Source of the DNA: Acidimicrobiaceae bacterium
GTDB taxonomy: Bacteria > Actinomycetota > Acidimicrobiia > Acidimicrobiales > Aldehydirespiratoraceae
Assembly: GCA_009837445.1 (NCBI GenBank)
Contig: VXTM01000017.1
Location: 1-51,892 of the forward strand
Direction: 5' to 3'
DNA: 51,892 bases
In this document: positions 33,585 to 42,412 of the stretch, one piece after another
Numbering within the stretch: the stretch's first letter is position 1
Layout of the letters: every line of letters starts with the position of its first letter
Made by a program: the position numbers and the translations under genes
Notes under the pieces: generated by a model
What the model was told of the DNA's origin: nothing
The model's database searches: none
The model's input: only the letters and a program-made list of their open reading frames with translations

Positions 33585-34349
33585 CTAGCGACCGAGCGAC
33601 TCCAGATAGCGCCTGGCCGCCTCGCGTGATTCTGGGTCGCGGCGGGCCGCGGCCAGAGAGTCGGCATCGTTCCAGGCTCCGCCGGTGGGCACCAGCGCTT
33701 CGGCGGCTGCGTCTACCGCCTGCAGGGTGGCCCGCAGCGTGTAAGCCGACTTGGCGGCCAGTTGGTGAGCCAGCTCCTGCACGGTGCCGTCGAGCTCTGC
33801 AGCCGGCACCACCCGGTTGACGAAGCCCAGTGCCTGGGCCTCGGCGGCACCGAACGGGCGGCAGGTCATCACCAGGTCGCGGGTCGCGGCCGGACCAATC
33901 TCCCGCACCAGCCTGGGAATGCCTCCCCACGCCAGCGGGATGCCCAGGTCCACCTCGGGGATCACGAAACGCACATCGTCGGCGGCCACCCGCAGGTCGC
34001 AGGCCGACGCCAGCACCACTCCCCCGCCGACGCAGTGCCCGTGGATGGCGGCCACCGTCACCGCCTGCATGGCGGTGAGCGCCTCGGCCATCACCCGTCC
34101 GGCGTCGGTTCCGGCCCGGTCGAATCCTCCCCCGCCGGTGAAGGCGGCCAGGTCCGCGCCCGCGGTGAAGGCCCGGCCGTTGCCCCTCACAATCACCGCC
34201 TTCACGTCTTCGTGACCGTCGAACCAGCGGGCCGCGTCGGTCAGCTCCAGCAGGCACGCCACCGACAGCGGGTTGAGCTTGGCGGGCACATCCAGCGCCA
34301 GCGTGCCTACCGGCCCATCGATGCCGACTGTGATCGTCTCGTAGTCCAT
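33585..34349 (-). CDS. Enoyl-CoA hydratase/isomerase family protein
   Basis: The product is 254 aa, a crotonase-fold protein. The oxyanion-hole segments are VRGNGRAFTAGADLAAFTGG and AAIHGHCVGGGVVLASACDL. The position that normally holds the second catalytic Glu lies in VIPEVDLGIPLAWGG. It could hydrate or isomerise an enoyl-CoA. It is divergent from the HpcH/HpaI aldolase gene, with 86 bp between starts. Confidence 0.93.
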   Translation of the reverse strand: MDYETITVGIDGPVGTLALDVPAKLNPLSVACLLELTDAARWFDGHEDVKAVIVRGNGRAFTAGADLAAFTGGGGFDRAGTDAGRVMAEALTAMQAVTVAAIHGHCVGGGVVLASACDLRVAADDVRFVIPEVDLGIPLAWGGIPRLVREIGPAATRDLVMTCRPFGAAEAQALGFVNRVVPAAELDGTVQELAHQLAAKSAYTLRATLQAVDAAAEALVPTGGAWNDADSLAAARRDPESREAARRYLESLGR

Positions 34350-34435
34350 CGGGTCTTCCTGTTCAGGTCGGGGTTCAGCGACAAGGATGCAGCTATTGCC
34401 CGCCCCGCGGCAAACACCTGATAGAAGTCATCGGT

Positions 34436-35224
34436 GTGCGAAGCAATCCCATGAGAGAGCGCTGGGCCGCGGGTGAGGCCGCCCTGGGCGGCTGGCTGGC
34501 CATCCCGAGTTCCTTCTCGGCTGAGATCGTGGCCCGCTGCGATCTCGACTACGTGTGCGTCGACACCCAGCACGGGCTGGTCGACTACAGCGACTCGTGG
34601 CCGATGCTGCAGGCCGTCAACCTGGGCTCGGCCACGCCGCTGGTGCGGGTGCCCTGGAACGAGCCGGGCATCATCGGCAAGAGCCTCGACGCCGGCGCCC
34701 GGGGGATTATCGTGCCCATGGTCAACACCCGGGCTCAGGCGGAGGCGGCCGTGGCGGCTTGCCGGTACGCGCCGGAGGGCGGCCGCAGCTACGGCCCGGC
34801 CAGGGTGGTGCGCCAGGAGGGCTCCGACTACTACGCCCACGCCAACGCCGACGTGGCCGTGATCCCGATGATCGAGACCGTCGAGGCGCTGACCAACCTC
34901 GACGACATCCTGTCGGTGCCGGGGGTGGACGCCGCCTACGTGGGACCGTCGGACCTGTCGGTGAGCCTGGGCCTGTCCCCCGGCAACAACGACGGCGAGG
35001 CCGCCTTCGACGAGGCTCTGGCCGCCATCGCGGCCGGCTGCGTGCGCCACGGCGTGATCGCGGGCTGCCACACCGTGTCGGAACTGTGCCCGCGCCGCAT
35101 CGAGCAGGGCTTCCGCATGATCACCATCACCTCGGACACCACCGCGCTGGCACGGGCCTTGGAGGACGAGCTGCGCCGGGCCCGGGGGCAGGAGCCGGTC
35201 GTGCGTTCCGGCTCCATGTACTAG
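34436..35224 (+). CDS. HpcH/HpaI aldolase / citrate lyase family protein
   Basis: The product is 262 aa. It has the class II pyruvate-aldolase pattern LGGWLAIPSSFSAEIVAR, DYVCVDTQHGLVDY, ARGIIVPMVNTRAQAE, VIPMIETVEAL (metal Glu) and YVGPSDLSVSLG (metal Asp). Such enzymes cleave hydroxy-oxo acids to pyruvate and an aldehyde. The start is GTG 34436 or ATG 34451. It leads a plus-strand run of CoA-transferases and acyl-CoA dehydrogenases and sits 28 bp before the next one. Confidence 0.93.
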   Translation: MRSNPMRERWAAGEAALGGWLAIPSSFSAEIVARCDLDYVCVDTQHGLVDYSDSWPMLQAVNLGSATPLVRVPWNEPGIIGKSLDAGARGIIVPMVNTRAQAEAAVAACRYAPEGGRSYGPARVVRQEGSDYYAHANADVAVIPMIETVEALTNLDDILSVPGVDAAYVGPSDLSVSLGLSPGNNDGEAAFDEALAAIAAGCVRHGVIAGCHTVSELCPRRIEQGFRMITITSDTTALARALEDELRRARGQEPVVRSGSMY

Positions 35225-35252
35225 CGGCGATTCCGCACCAGCCGATGCCGGG

Positions 35253-36506
35253 ATGAAGCTCGGAGACATCGCCAACGAGGCCTTCGCCGGCGGACCCCGG
35301 CCGCTGGAGGGTGTCCGGGTGCTGGCGGCCGAGCAGATGGCCGCACTGCCCTTCGCCACGCAACTCATGGCCCGGCTCGGCGCCGAGGTGGTGAAGGTGG
35401 AGAGGCCCGGCGACGGTGAGACGGGTCGCCAGTCGCAGCCCGCCATCACCGACCCCGAGGGGCGCTCGGTGGGCGCCACCTTCCTGCGCAACAACCTCAA
35501 CAAGCGCAGCGTCACGCTGAACCTCAAGGACCCTCGGGGCGTGGAGATCTTCCTCCGGCTCGCCCCCCAATTCGACGTGGTGTGCGAGAACTTCAAGGCC
35601 GGCGGGGCCGACGCACTCGGGATCGGCTACGAGGCGGTCCGGGCCGTGCATCCCGGTGCGGTGTACCTGTCGGTGTCGGGCTTCGGCAGCGGGCCGGAGT
35701 CGCCCTACCGCGACCGGGCCGCCTACGCGTCGATCGTGGAGGCCATGTCGGGGATCCTCGAGTACAAGCGGAGACCGGACCATCCCCCCACCGCCAACCC
35801 GGTGGGCGCCCTCGGAGACATCTCTGCGGCCCTGTTCGGGGTGATCGGCGTGCTGGCCGCTCTGCGCCAGCGGGATCGGCCGGGACCCGAGTTTGGACTG
35901 GGCCAGCACATCGATGTGGCCATGCTCGACGCCACCATCGCCATGACCGACATCGTCACCAACTTCTTCTCGATGGGCATCGTCGACGAGGCGGCCGCCG
36001 ACGTGGGCATCGTCGAGACCTTCGCCGCCGGGCAGGGTCACTTCGTGCTGCAGGTGGTGCGCGAGCACCACTTCGAGCGCCTGGCCGAGGTCACCGGCAA
36101 TCCCCAGTGGCTCCGTGACAGCCGACTCGCCTCCCGCGGCGGCTGGGTGATGCACCTCGAGGATGTGCTGCGTCCCGGCGTGGAGGGATGGGCCGCCGGC
36201 AAGACCAGCACGGAAGCGGTGGCCGCTCTGACCGCGCAGGGGCTCGCGGCCGGGCCGTCTCTGACCAGCGCAGAGGTGTGCGCCGACCCGCACGTGGCCG
36301 GACGCAACATGATCGTGGAGATGCCCCGGCCCGACGGCGGGGACCCGGTCTTCATCCCGGGGAACCCGATCAAGATGAGCCGGACCGCCGAGGGTCCCGA
36401 GACCAGGGTCCCCTGGCTCGGGGAGCACACTGACGCCGTGCTGGCGGCGGAGCTCGGGCTGGGCCCCGACGAGCTGGACGGCCTCCGGGCCACCGGTGTG
36501 ATCTGA
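35253..36506 (+). CDS. CaiB/BaiF family CoA-transferase, paralogue 2
   Basis: The product is 417 aa. Motifs are GVRVLAAEQMAALPFATQLM, EVVKVERPGDGE, KRSVTLNLKDPRGVEIF and the catalytic Asp in GQHIDVAMLDATIAMTD. The partner acid is unknown. It lies 28 bp after the aldolase gene and 62 bp before an acyl-CoA dehydrogenase, an order that suggests activation of a dicarboxylic or branched acid followed by its oxidation. Confidence 0.94.
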   Translation: MKLGDIANEAFAGGPRPLEGVRVLAAEQMAALPFATQLMARLGAEVVKVERPGDGETGRQSQPAITDPEGRSVGATFLRNNLNKRSVTLNLKDPRGVEIFLRLAPQFDVVCENFKAGGADALGIGYEAVRAVHPGAVYLSVSGFGSGPESPYRDRAAYASIVEAMSGILEYKRRPDHPPTANPVGALGDISAALFGVIGVLAALRQRDRPGPEFGLGQHIDVAMLDATIAMTDIVTNFFSMGIVDEAAADVGIVETFAAGQGHFVLQVVREHHFERLAEVTGNPQWLRDSRLASRGGWVMHLEDVLRPGVEGWAAGKTSTEAVAALTAQGLAAGPSLTSAEVCADPHVAGRNMIVEMPRPDGGDPVFIPGNPIKMSRTAEGPETRVPWLGEHTDAVLAAELGLGPDELDGLRATGVI

Positions 36507-36568
36507 TCCCGCCGGTCGGCAGCCCGCAGGTACGCTGCCCTCTGTCGCAGCCAGCCGAGGGACCGCCC

Positions 36569-37792
36569 GTGGATTTCGAGTTCTCCGATGAGCACAAGGC
36601 ATTCGCGGCCACCGTCGAGGCCTTTCTCGACGCCCACGACGACCCGGATGTCTTTGACCTGACCAGGGAGAACATGGCTCAGCTGGTGGACACCCCCAAG
36701 CGCCGGGCGTTCATGAAGGAGATGGGCCACAAGGGATGGCTGGGCATCACCTGGCCCGCGGAGTACGGCGGCAGCGAGGGCGAGGGCGTCTACGAGTACC
36801 TGCTCAACGAGGCGCTGGCCGCCCGGGGCGGTCCCCAGATCGGCAAGGGTGTCGGGATCGTCGGCAAGACCATCATCGCCCACGGCTCCGAGACGCTGAA
36901 GGCCGAGTTCCTGCCGATGATCCTCGAGAACGACGTCGAGTTCGCGGTGGGCTACTCCGAGCCCGACGCCGGCTCCGACGCGGCCTCCATGCGCTTGAAG
37001 GCCGAGCGTCACACCGCCACCGACGGTACCGAGGGATGGCTCCTCAACGGCCAGAAGATCTGGACCACCTCGGCCCACTTCGCGGAGTGGTACTGGCTGG
37101 GCACCCGCACTGACCCCGACAACAAGCACATGGGCATCACACTCATGCTGGTGCCGCTGGACCAGCCCGGCATCACCATCGACGGCATCTGGACCATGGG
37201 CGACGAGCGCACCAACTCAGTGTTCCTCGACGACGTGTTCGTGCCCGACGACTACGTGGTGGGCGAGGTCAACCACGGGTTCCGCTACATCAGCCAGGCC
37301 CTCGACCTCGAGCGGTTCACCATGTTCACGTTCTCACCCATCAAGCAGCGCCTCGACCTGCTGACCGACTGGGTGCAGACCGCCGAGCGCGACGGCGAGC
37401 CGGTGCGGGACGATCCCCGGGTGCGGGCCCGGCTTGCCAACCTCCACACCGAGGCCGAGGTCGCCCGAGTGCTGGGGCTCAAGTTCGTGGCCGAGGCGGT
37501 GAAGGTCGAGCATGCGGTGCGGGAGGGCAAGGAGGGGTTCCAGCCGCCCACGGTGGCCGCCTCGGAGTACAAGCTCTACGCCACCGAACTGTCCAAACGC
37601 CTGGCCGACGCGTCCATGGACATCGCCGGACCGGGGTCGCAGCTGAGGGTGCACACCGAGGACGCCCCGATGAAGGGGCGGGCCGACTCCACGTACCGCT
37701 TCACCGTGATCGACACGATCGGCGGGGGCGCCTCGGAGATCCAGAAGAACATCATCGCCCGCCGGGGACTCGGCCTCCCCAAGAACTTCTGA
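36569..37792 (+). CDS. Acyl-CoA dehydrogenase 1
   Basis: The product is 407 aa, full length for the FadE/ACAD family. It has the FAD/substrate strand motif VGYSEPDAGSDAASMRLKAE, NGQKIWTTSAHFAEWYWLGT and the C-terminal TIGGGASEIQKNIIARRGLG. It oxidises an acyl-CoA to the 2-enoyl form, passing electrons to ETF. The GTG at 36569 gives the usual MDFEFSDEHKAF start. Its stop is 4 bp before the next CoA-transferase, so they are co-transcribed. Confidence 0.95.
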   Translation: MDFEFSDEHKAFAATVEAFLDAHDDPDVFDLTRENMAQLVDTPKRRAFMKEMGHKGWLGITWPAEYGGSEGEGVYEYLLNEALAARGGPQIGKGVGIVGKTIIAHGSETLKAEFLPMILENDVEFAVGYSEPDAGSDAASMRLKAERHTATDGTEGWLLNGQKIWTTSAHFAEWYWLGTRTDPDNKHMGITLMLVPLDQPGITIDGIWTMGDERTNSVFLDDVFVPDDYVVGEVNHGFRYISQALDLERFTMFTFSPIKQRLDLLTDWVQTAERDGEPVRDDPRVRARLANLHTEAEVARVLGLKFVAEAVKVEHAVREGKEGFQPPTVAASEYKLYATELSKRLADASMDIAGPGSQLRVHTEDAPMKGRADSTYRFTVIDTIGGGASEIQKNIIARRGLGLPKNF

Positions 37793-37796
37793 TGGC

Positions 37797-38993
37797 ATGC
37801 CGGTGACAGCCGAGGGGTCGCTCACCGCCCGCCCGGGGGCCCTTGAGGGCACAACTGTGCTCGACCTGTCCTCGGTCGGGCCGGCCGCTCGGGCTACCCG
37901 TCTACTGGCCGACTACGGCGCTCGGGTAGTGAAGGTGGGTCCCGTGCCCCGGCGGGCCGGCGTCGCCACCGTTCCCCCCGCCTACGCCTACAGCGGCCAC
38001 CGAGGCATGAGGCGGGTGATGCTCGACCTCAAGGCCGGCGGCGGTCGCGACGCCTTCCTGGATCTGGCCCGCGGCTCCGACGTAGTGGTTGAGAGCTTCC
38101 GTCCCGGGGTCGTCGAACGGCTCGGCATCGGCTACGAGGCGGTCCGCGACGTGAACGAGCGCGTCGTCTACTGCTCCACCAGCGGCTACGGCCAGACCGG
38201 CCCGAGGCGGGACTGGGCCGGCCATGACCTCAACTATCTGGCCATCTCCGGCTACCTGCATTGCAGCGGGCGCGACCCCAACGGCGCCCCCGCGCTGCCC
38301 GGCGCCACCGTGGCCGACATCGCCGCGGGCGGGATGCACGCCGCGTTGGCGATCATGGCTGCGCTGCTGCGCCGGGAACGCACGGGCTGCGGCGAGCACC
38401 TCGACGTCTCGGTGGCGGACGGCGCGCTGGGAATGATGGCGCTGTACGCCGACGAGCACCTGGCCACCGGAGTCGATCCCGGTCCGGGCCACTACATCCT
38501 CACCGGCCGGTACGCCTGCTACGGCGTCTACACCTGCGCCGACGGCGAGTACCTGTCGGTTGCCGCCATCGAGCCCGCCTTCTGGGCCAATCTTTGCCGG
38601 GCGCTGGACCTCAAGGAGTATGTCGACACCCAGACTGACGACTCGCTCCAGAACGAGATCCGGGAGGCGCTGGCGGCCCGTTTCGCTACCGCCGGCCGCG
38701 ACGAGTGGGTGCGCCGGTTGGGACCGGCTGATTGCTGCGTGGCCCCGGTCAACTCTGTCGCTGAGGCGGTTCGGGACGATCAGTACCTGGCCCGCGGCGC
38801 AGTCGTCAAAGCAGAGCATCCGGCCGAGGGGCCTCTGGAGCAGATCGGCCCGGTCTGGGCCGGTGCAGCCCTACACGACGGCTCCTACTCGCTGCCCGAC
38901 CCCACCGACACCGACACGGCGGCGCTCCTGGCCGAGGCCGGCTACGACCACGACCGCCTGGCCGCCCTGGCATCCGCCGGGGTGATCGCATGA
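37797..38993 (+). CDS. CaiB/BaiF family CoA-transferase, paralogue 3
   Basis: The product is 398 aa, more diverged than the other two. Motifs are GTTVLDLSSVGPAARATRLL, YGARVVKVGPVP, HRGMRRVMLDLKAGGGRDAF and the catalytic Asp in GEHLDVSVADGALGMMA. The ATG at 37797 is 4 bp after the dehydrogenase stop. Two palindromic repeats separate it from the next hydratase gene. Confidence 0.93.
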   Translation: MPVTAEGSLTARPGALEGTTVLDLSSVGPAARATRLLADYGARVVKVGPVPRRAGVATVPPAYAYSGHRGMRRVMLDLKAGGGRDAFLDLARGSDVVVESFRPGVVERLGIGYEAVRDVNERVVYCSTSGYGQTGPRRDWAGHDLNYLAISGYLHCSGRDPNGAPALPGATVADIAAGGMHAALAIMAALLRRERTGCGEHLDVSVADGALGMMALYADEHLATGVDPGPGHYILTGRYACYGVYTCADGEYLSVAAIEPAFWANLCRALDLKEYVDTQTDDSLQNEIREALAARFATAGRDEWVRRLGPADCCVAPVNSVAEAVRDDQYLARGAVVKAEHPAEGPLEQIGPVWAGAALHDGSYSLPDPTDTDTAALLAEAGYDHDRLAALASAGVIA

Positions 38994-38999
38994 CCGGTC

Positions 39000-39046
39000 G
39001 AATTGGCAGCGCTATGCACGGCATACGCACAAAACGCTGCCAATTC
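39000..39046 (+). repeat. 47-bp REP-like palindrome, copy 2
   Basis: The ends GAATTGGCAGCG and CGCTGCCAATTC pair over 12 bp, with a nested TATGC-ACG-GCATA hairpin. It starts 7 bp after the stop of the third CoA-transferase. Confidence 0.9.
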
Positions 39047-39070
39047 CAGGATCTCCGCCACGCCCTCCCC

Positions 39071-39117
39071 GAACTGGCAGCGCTATGCACGGCATACGCA
39101 CATAATGCTGCCAATTC
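39071..39117 (+). repeat. 47-bp REP-like palindrome, copy 3
   Basis: It is in the same orientation as copy 2, 24 bp away, and differs at few positions (GAACT at the left end, ATAATG before the right arm), which break two stem pairs. Head-to-tail pairing of this kind is common for REP doublets. Confidence 0.9.
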
Positions 39118-39144
39118 CGGACGGGCGAAGGAGGGGGCGATTGC

Positions 39145-40206
39145 ATGACCGGCGAACTGCCTGCCGACGTCGCTGAGCTGATCGGGCGCCCCGTGTACCC
39201 CGAGACCGCGGACTTCCCGGCCGAGATGGGCTACGGCTGGAACACGCTGGCCGCCACCGAGAACGGCAATCCCCTGTACTGGGAGCCGGCCGTGGCCGAG
39301 ATGCTCTCCGGCGGGACCGTCCTGCCCCTCAGCACGCTGTCGCTGTGGATGCGGCCCCACCGCTGGGCACCCGGCGCGGTCTCCGAACAGGTGGCTCTCC
39401 AGGTCCACTTCGACCTCAAGGACCGGCTGGAGCTGCCCGAGGCCATCATGAGCGACAACACGATCGCGTTCCACGAGCCCGTGCGCCCCGGCGACGTGAT
39501 CAGCCACCACCAGGTTCTGCGGTCGGTGAGCGGACCCAAGACGACCCGGCTCGGCTCCGGACGGTTCTGGGTGATCGACGTCGAGTACCACAACCAGGAC
39601 GGGACGCTAGTGGGCGTGGAGTCCTACACCGGTTTCGGCTACCGCCGGACCGGCGCCGCCCCCGCCGGGCAGCCTCAGGAGTCGGGCCGGGCGGAGTCGC
39701 CGTCGCCGTCCGAGGCTTCCGGCCCGCGGGCCAAGCCGGACCCCGCCCACGACCAGGTTCGGGTGGGCGACGCCCTGCCCGAGCTAACCCACGACGTGAC
39801 CGCGACCACCGTCGTGCTTGGCGCCGTTGCCAGCCGCGACTGGCGGCCCATGCACCACGACTACCGATTCGCCACCGAGCGCAACGGCACCCAAGACATC
39901 TTCCTCAACACCCCCAACCAGCTCGCCTGGATCGAGCGGGCCATCACTGACTGGACCGGCCCGAAGGGTCGCCCGGGCCGGATCTCGTTCCGCATGCACG
40001 ACCCGGTCTTCCCCGGCGACAGGATGACCATCGCGGCACGGGTGGCCGCGACCCCGATCGACGAGACCGGATGCGGCTGGGCCGAACTCGACCTGGTGGT
40101 CCGGGGCGGAGACCGCACCTGCACCACCGGCACCGCCCGCGTCGCCCTGCCCATGACGTCGGTGGACAACCCGTGGCTTCGCCGCGGCGAGGACTGGCGG
40201 CCGTGA
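39145..40206 (+). CDS. Double-hotdog acyl-CoA hydratase (FAS1-DH/HTD2 and MaoC-like)
   Basis: The product is 353 aa. An N-terminal FAS1-dehydratase-like hotdog (YGWNTLAATENGNPLYWEP, PGDVISHHQVLRSV) is joined by a Pro/Ser/Glu linker (about residues 172-200) to a MaoC-like hotdog (ELTHDVTATTVVLGAVASRD, PMHHDYRFATE, FPGDRMTIAA). The domain pair resembles mesaconyl-C4-CoA hydratase and HTD2-type enzymes. With CoA-transferases and an HpcH/HpaI protein nearby, a C5-dicarboxylate-like route is possible but unproven. ATG 39145 is chosen by family start. Confidence 0.88.
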   Translation: MTGELPADVAELIGRPVYPETADFPAEMGYGWNTLAATENGNPLYWEPAVAEMLSGGTVLPLSTLSLWMRPHRWAPGAVSEQVALQVHFDLKDRLELPEAIMSDNTIAFHEPVRPGDVISHHQVLRSVSGPKTTRLGSGRFWVIDVEYHNQDGTLVGVESYTGFGYRRTGAAPAGQPQESGRAESPSPSEASGPRAKPDPAHDQVRVGDALPELTHDVTATTVVLGAVASRDWRPMHHDYRFATERNGTQDIFLNTPNQLAWIERAITDWTGPKGRPGRISFRMHDPVFPGDRMTIAARVAATPIDETGCGWAELDLVVRGGDRTCTTGTARVALPMTSVDNPWLRRGEDWRP

Positions 40207-40252
40207 CGGCCCCGGACGACCCTATGCCTCCGGCCGGCCCCGGGAGCGCGTG

Positions 40253-41398
40253 ATGCTGGACCTGGACTTCACCCCCGAGCAGGACATGCTGCGCGACATG
40301 GTGAGGGGCCTGTGCGGCGAACTCTGGCCTCTGGAGCGGGTGCGCGAACTCGAGGACGACCCTGACGGCATCGCCCGAGACCTATGGGCCCGTTTCGGGG
40401 AGCTGGGACTGTGCGGGCTCATGGTCCCGGAGAGCGCCGGCGGATCAGGCATGAGCCTCATCGACGGGGTGGTGCTGTATGAGGAACTGGGCCGCTCGCT
40501 GGCGCCGCTCCCCCACTTCGTGAGCTGCGTGATGGCGGCAGGCGCGATCACGCAGGCCGGCTCGCGGGAGCAGCAGGCCGGGCTGCTGGCCGGGATCGCT
40601 TCGGGCGACGCCATCGCCACCGTGGGATGGCTGGAGCCCGGCGGTGGCTTCAAGCCCCGCGGCGTGCAGTTGACCGCTCGGTCCAGCGGCGACGGGTTCG
40701 TGCTCGACGGGGCCAAGATCCACGTGCAGTTCGCCGCCGCAGCCGACCTGCTCGTGGTGCTGGCCCGCACCGGGAACGGCAACACCGACATCGACCTGTT
40801 CGCGGTGCCCTCCGATGCCGCGGGGCTCTCCCTCGAGCAGCGGATGTCGATCTCGTCGGACACCCAGTATCTGGCCACCTTCGACGGCGTGTCCGTGGAG
40901 GCCGATGCTCGCCTCGGCGGGCCGGACACCGCACCGGGAGCCGGCTGGGCGGCCTGGGACCGAGCCATGCATGTGGGCGCGATCCTGGCCGCGGCCCAGG
41001 CGGTTGGGGGCGCCTCCTACGCGCTGGAGATCACCGTCGAGTACGCCAAGGCTCGGCATCAGTTCGGTAAGGCTCTGGCCGAGTTCCAGGCCATCTCCCA
41101 CTACCTGGCCGACGCCCGCACCACCCTCGACGGCGCCCGGCTGCTGGTGTGCGAGGCCGCTTGGGCCCACGGCACTGGCCGCCCGGTAGACCGCCTGGCC
41201 CCCATGGCCAAGCTCTTCGCCTGCCGCACCTACCGCGACATCACCGCCATGTGCCAGCAGGTGTTCGGCGGGATCGGCTTCACCCTCGAGTACGACATCC
41301 AGCTCTACTTCCGGCGGGCCAAGCAGCTCCAGCTCTCCTGGTGGGACACAACCGCCTGCGAGGACCGGATCGCCGACGCCGTCCTGGGAGCGGCCTAA
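40253..41398 (+). CDS. Acyl-CoA dehydrogenase 2
   Basis: The product is 381 aa. It has GLMVPESAGGSGMSLIDGVV, IATVGWLEPGGGFKPR and the C-terminal YAKARHQFGKALAEFQAISH and CQQVFGGIGFTLEYDIQLYF. It is of the diverged type in which VGWLEPGG replaces the common TEPxAGSD segment, as in one subunit of heteromeric dehydrogenases. The ribosome site GGGAG at 40242-40246 favours ATG 40253 over GTG 40250. It follows the hydratase by 46 bp. Confidence 0.93.
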   Translation: MLDLDFTPEQDMLRDMVRGLCGELWPLERVRELEDDPDGIARDLWARFGELGLCGLMVPESAGGSGMSLIDGVVLYEELGRSLAPLPHFVSCVMAAGAITQAGSREQQAGLLAGIASGDAIATVGWLEPGGGFKPRGVQLTARSSGDGFVLDGAKIHVQFAAAADLLVVLARTGNGNTDIDLFAVPSDAAGLSLEQRMSISSDTQYLATFDGVSVEADARLGGPDTAPGAGWAAWDRAMHVGAILAAAQAVGGASYALEITVEYAKARHQFGKALAEFQAISHYLADARTTLDGARLLVCEAAWAHGTGRPVDRLAPMAKLFACRTYRDITAMCQQVFGGIGFTLEYDIQLYFRRAKQLQLSWWDTTACEDRIADAVLGAA

Positions 41399-41416
41399 CC
41401 GGCCCCGGGAAATAGC

Positions 41417-42412
41417 ATGATATTCAGCAAGTGGCTCACTGCTCGGCGGGTGGATCTGCTGCTGGGGGTGGCGGTGACGGTGGCCGCGGTGACCGGGCTG
41501 ACGTCGTGGGCGGTGGGAACCGGCTGGGCCCGATGGGTGACGGTCATACACGCCCTGGCTGGACTGAGCCTGCTGGCGCTGGCCCCGGCGAAGCTCAGGG
41601 GATCGGTGCGAACCGGGTTGAAGCGCCGGCGGGTCACCCGGTGGCTGTCGATGCTGCTGGGCGCGCTGGTGACAGCGACGGTCGTGATCGGCATCCTGCA
41701 CGCCACCGGGCTGTGGCACGGAGTGGGCTACTGGTCGGCGCTGTGGACCCATGTCCTGCTGGCCGCGCTGCTGGCGCCGCTGGTGATCTGGCACATCGTG
41801 AGCCGGCCCGGACGCCCCCGCGTCACCGACCTGGATCGCAGGACCCTGGTCGGCGGAGGGGTCGCGGTGGCCGCCGCCGGCATCGCCTACGGGATCCAGC
41901 AGCTGGCGGTGGGCGACAACCGGCGCTTCACGGGCTCCCACGAGATCGCCTCGTTCAACCCGTCGGAAATGCCGACGACCATGTGGCTCAACGACCGGTC
42001 GCCCCGGGTGCCCGCCTCGGACTGGGAGCTGACCGTCGCAGGCAACCCGGTGGCACTGGAGGCACTGCACGAGAAGACCAGACCATTGGAAGCCGACCTC
42101 GACTGCACCGGAGGATGGTGGAGCCGCCAGTCGTGGGATGTGGTGCCGCTCGCCGAGTTGATGCCGGAACTCGACCGACCCACCCTGGAGGTCACGTCGC
42201 TGACCGGCTACAGCCGCCTGTTCCCCGCCCGCGACGCGGCCAACCTGTACCTGGCCGTCGGCTACAACGGCGAGCCGCTGCGCCGGGGCCACGGCGCGCC
42301 GGTAAGGCTGGTGGCCCCGGGACGCCGGGGCTTCTGGTGGGTGAAGTGGGTCAGCCAGGTCGAGGCGATCGACCGTCCGTGGTGGCTCCAGTTGCCGTTC
42401 CCGCTGGAGTAG
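41417..42412 (+). CDS. Membrane-anchored molybdopterin-dependent oxidoreductase (SUOX-like)
   Basis: The product is 331 aa. Residues 1 to about 160 hold four hydrophobic helices (RRVDLLLGVAVTVAAVTGL, LLAALLAPLVIWHIV and others), followed by a helix at VGGGVAVAAAGIAYGI. The C-terminal part is a sulfite-oxidase-fold domain with the molybdenum-ligand Cys in DLDCTGGWWSRQSW and a GAPVRLVAPGRRGFWWVKWV end. It probably acts outside the membrane on a small reduced compound, passing electrons to quinone or cytochrome. Its last 62 bp overlap the end of xylB on the other strand. Confidence 0.88.
   Translation: MIFSKWLTARRVDLLLGVAVTVAAVTGLTSWAVGTGWARWVTVIHALAGLSLLALAPAKLRGSVRTGLKRRRVTRWLSMLLGALVTATVVIGILHATGLWHGVGYWSALWTHVLLAALLAPLVIWHIVSRPGRPRVTDLDRRTLVGGGVAVAAAGIAYGIQQLAVGDNRRFTGSHEIASFNPSEMPTTMWLNDRSPRVPASDWELTVAGNPVALEALHEKTRPLEADLDCTGGWWSRQSWDVVPLAELMPELDRPTLEVTSLTGYSRLFPARDAANLYLAVGYNGEPLRRGHGAPVRLVAPGRRGFWWVKWVSQVEAIDRPWWLQLPFPLE

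Noticed and set aside
32995..34257. 420-codon frame joining the peroxidase to upstream sequence
   Set aside because: The upstream part is antisense or out of frame to the enoyl-CoA hydratase gene; Tpx starts at ATG 33495 with a ribosome site.
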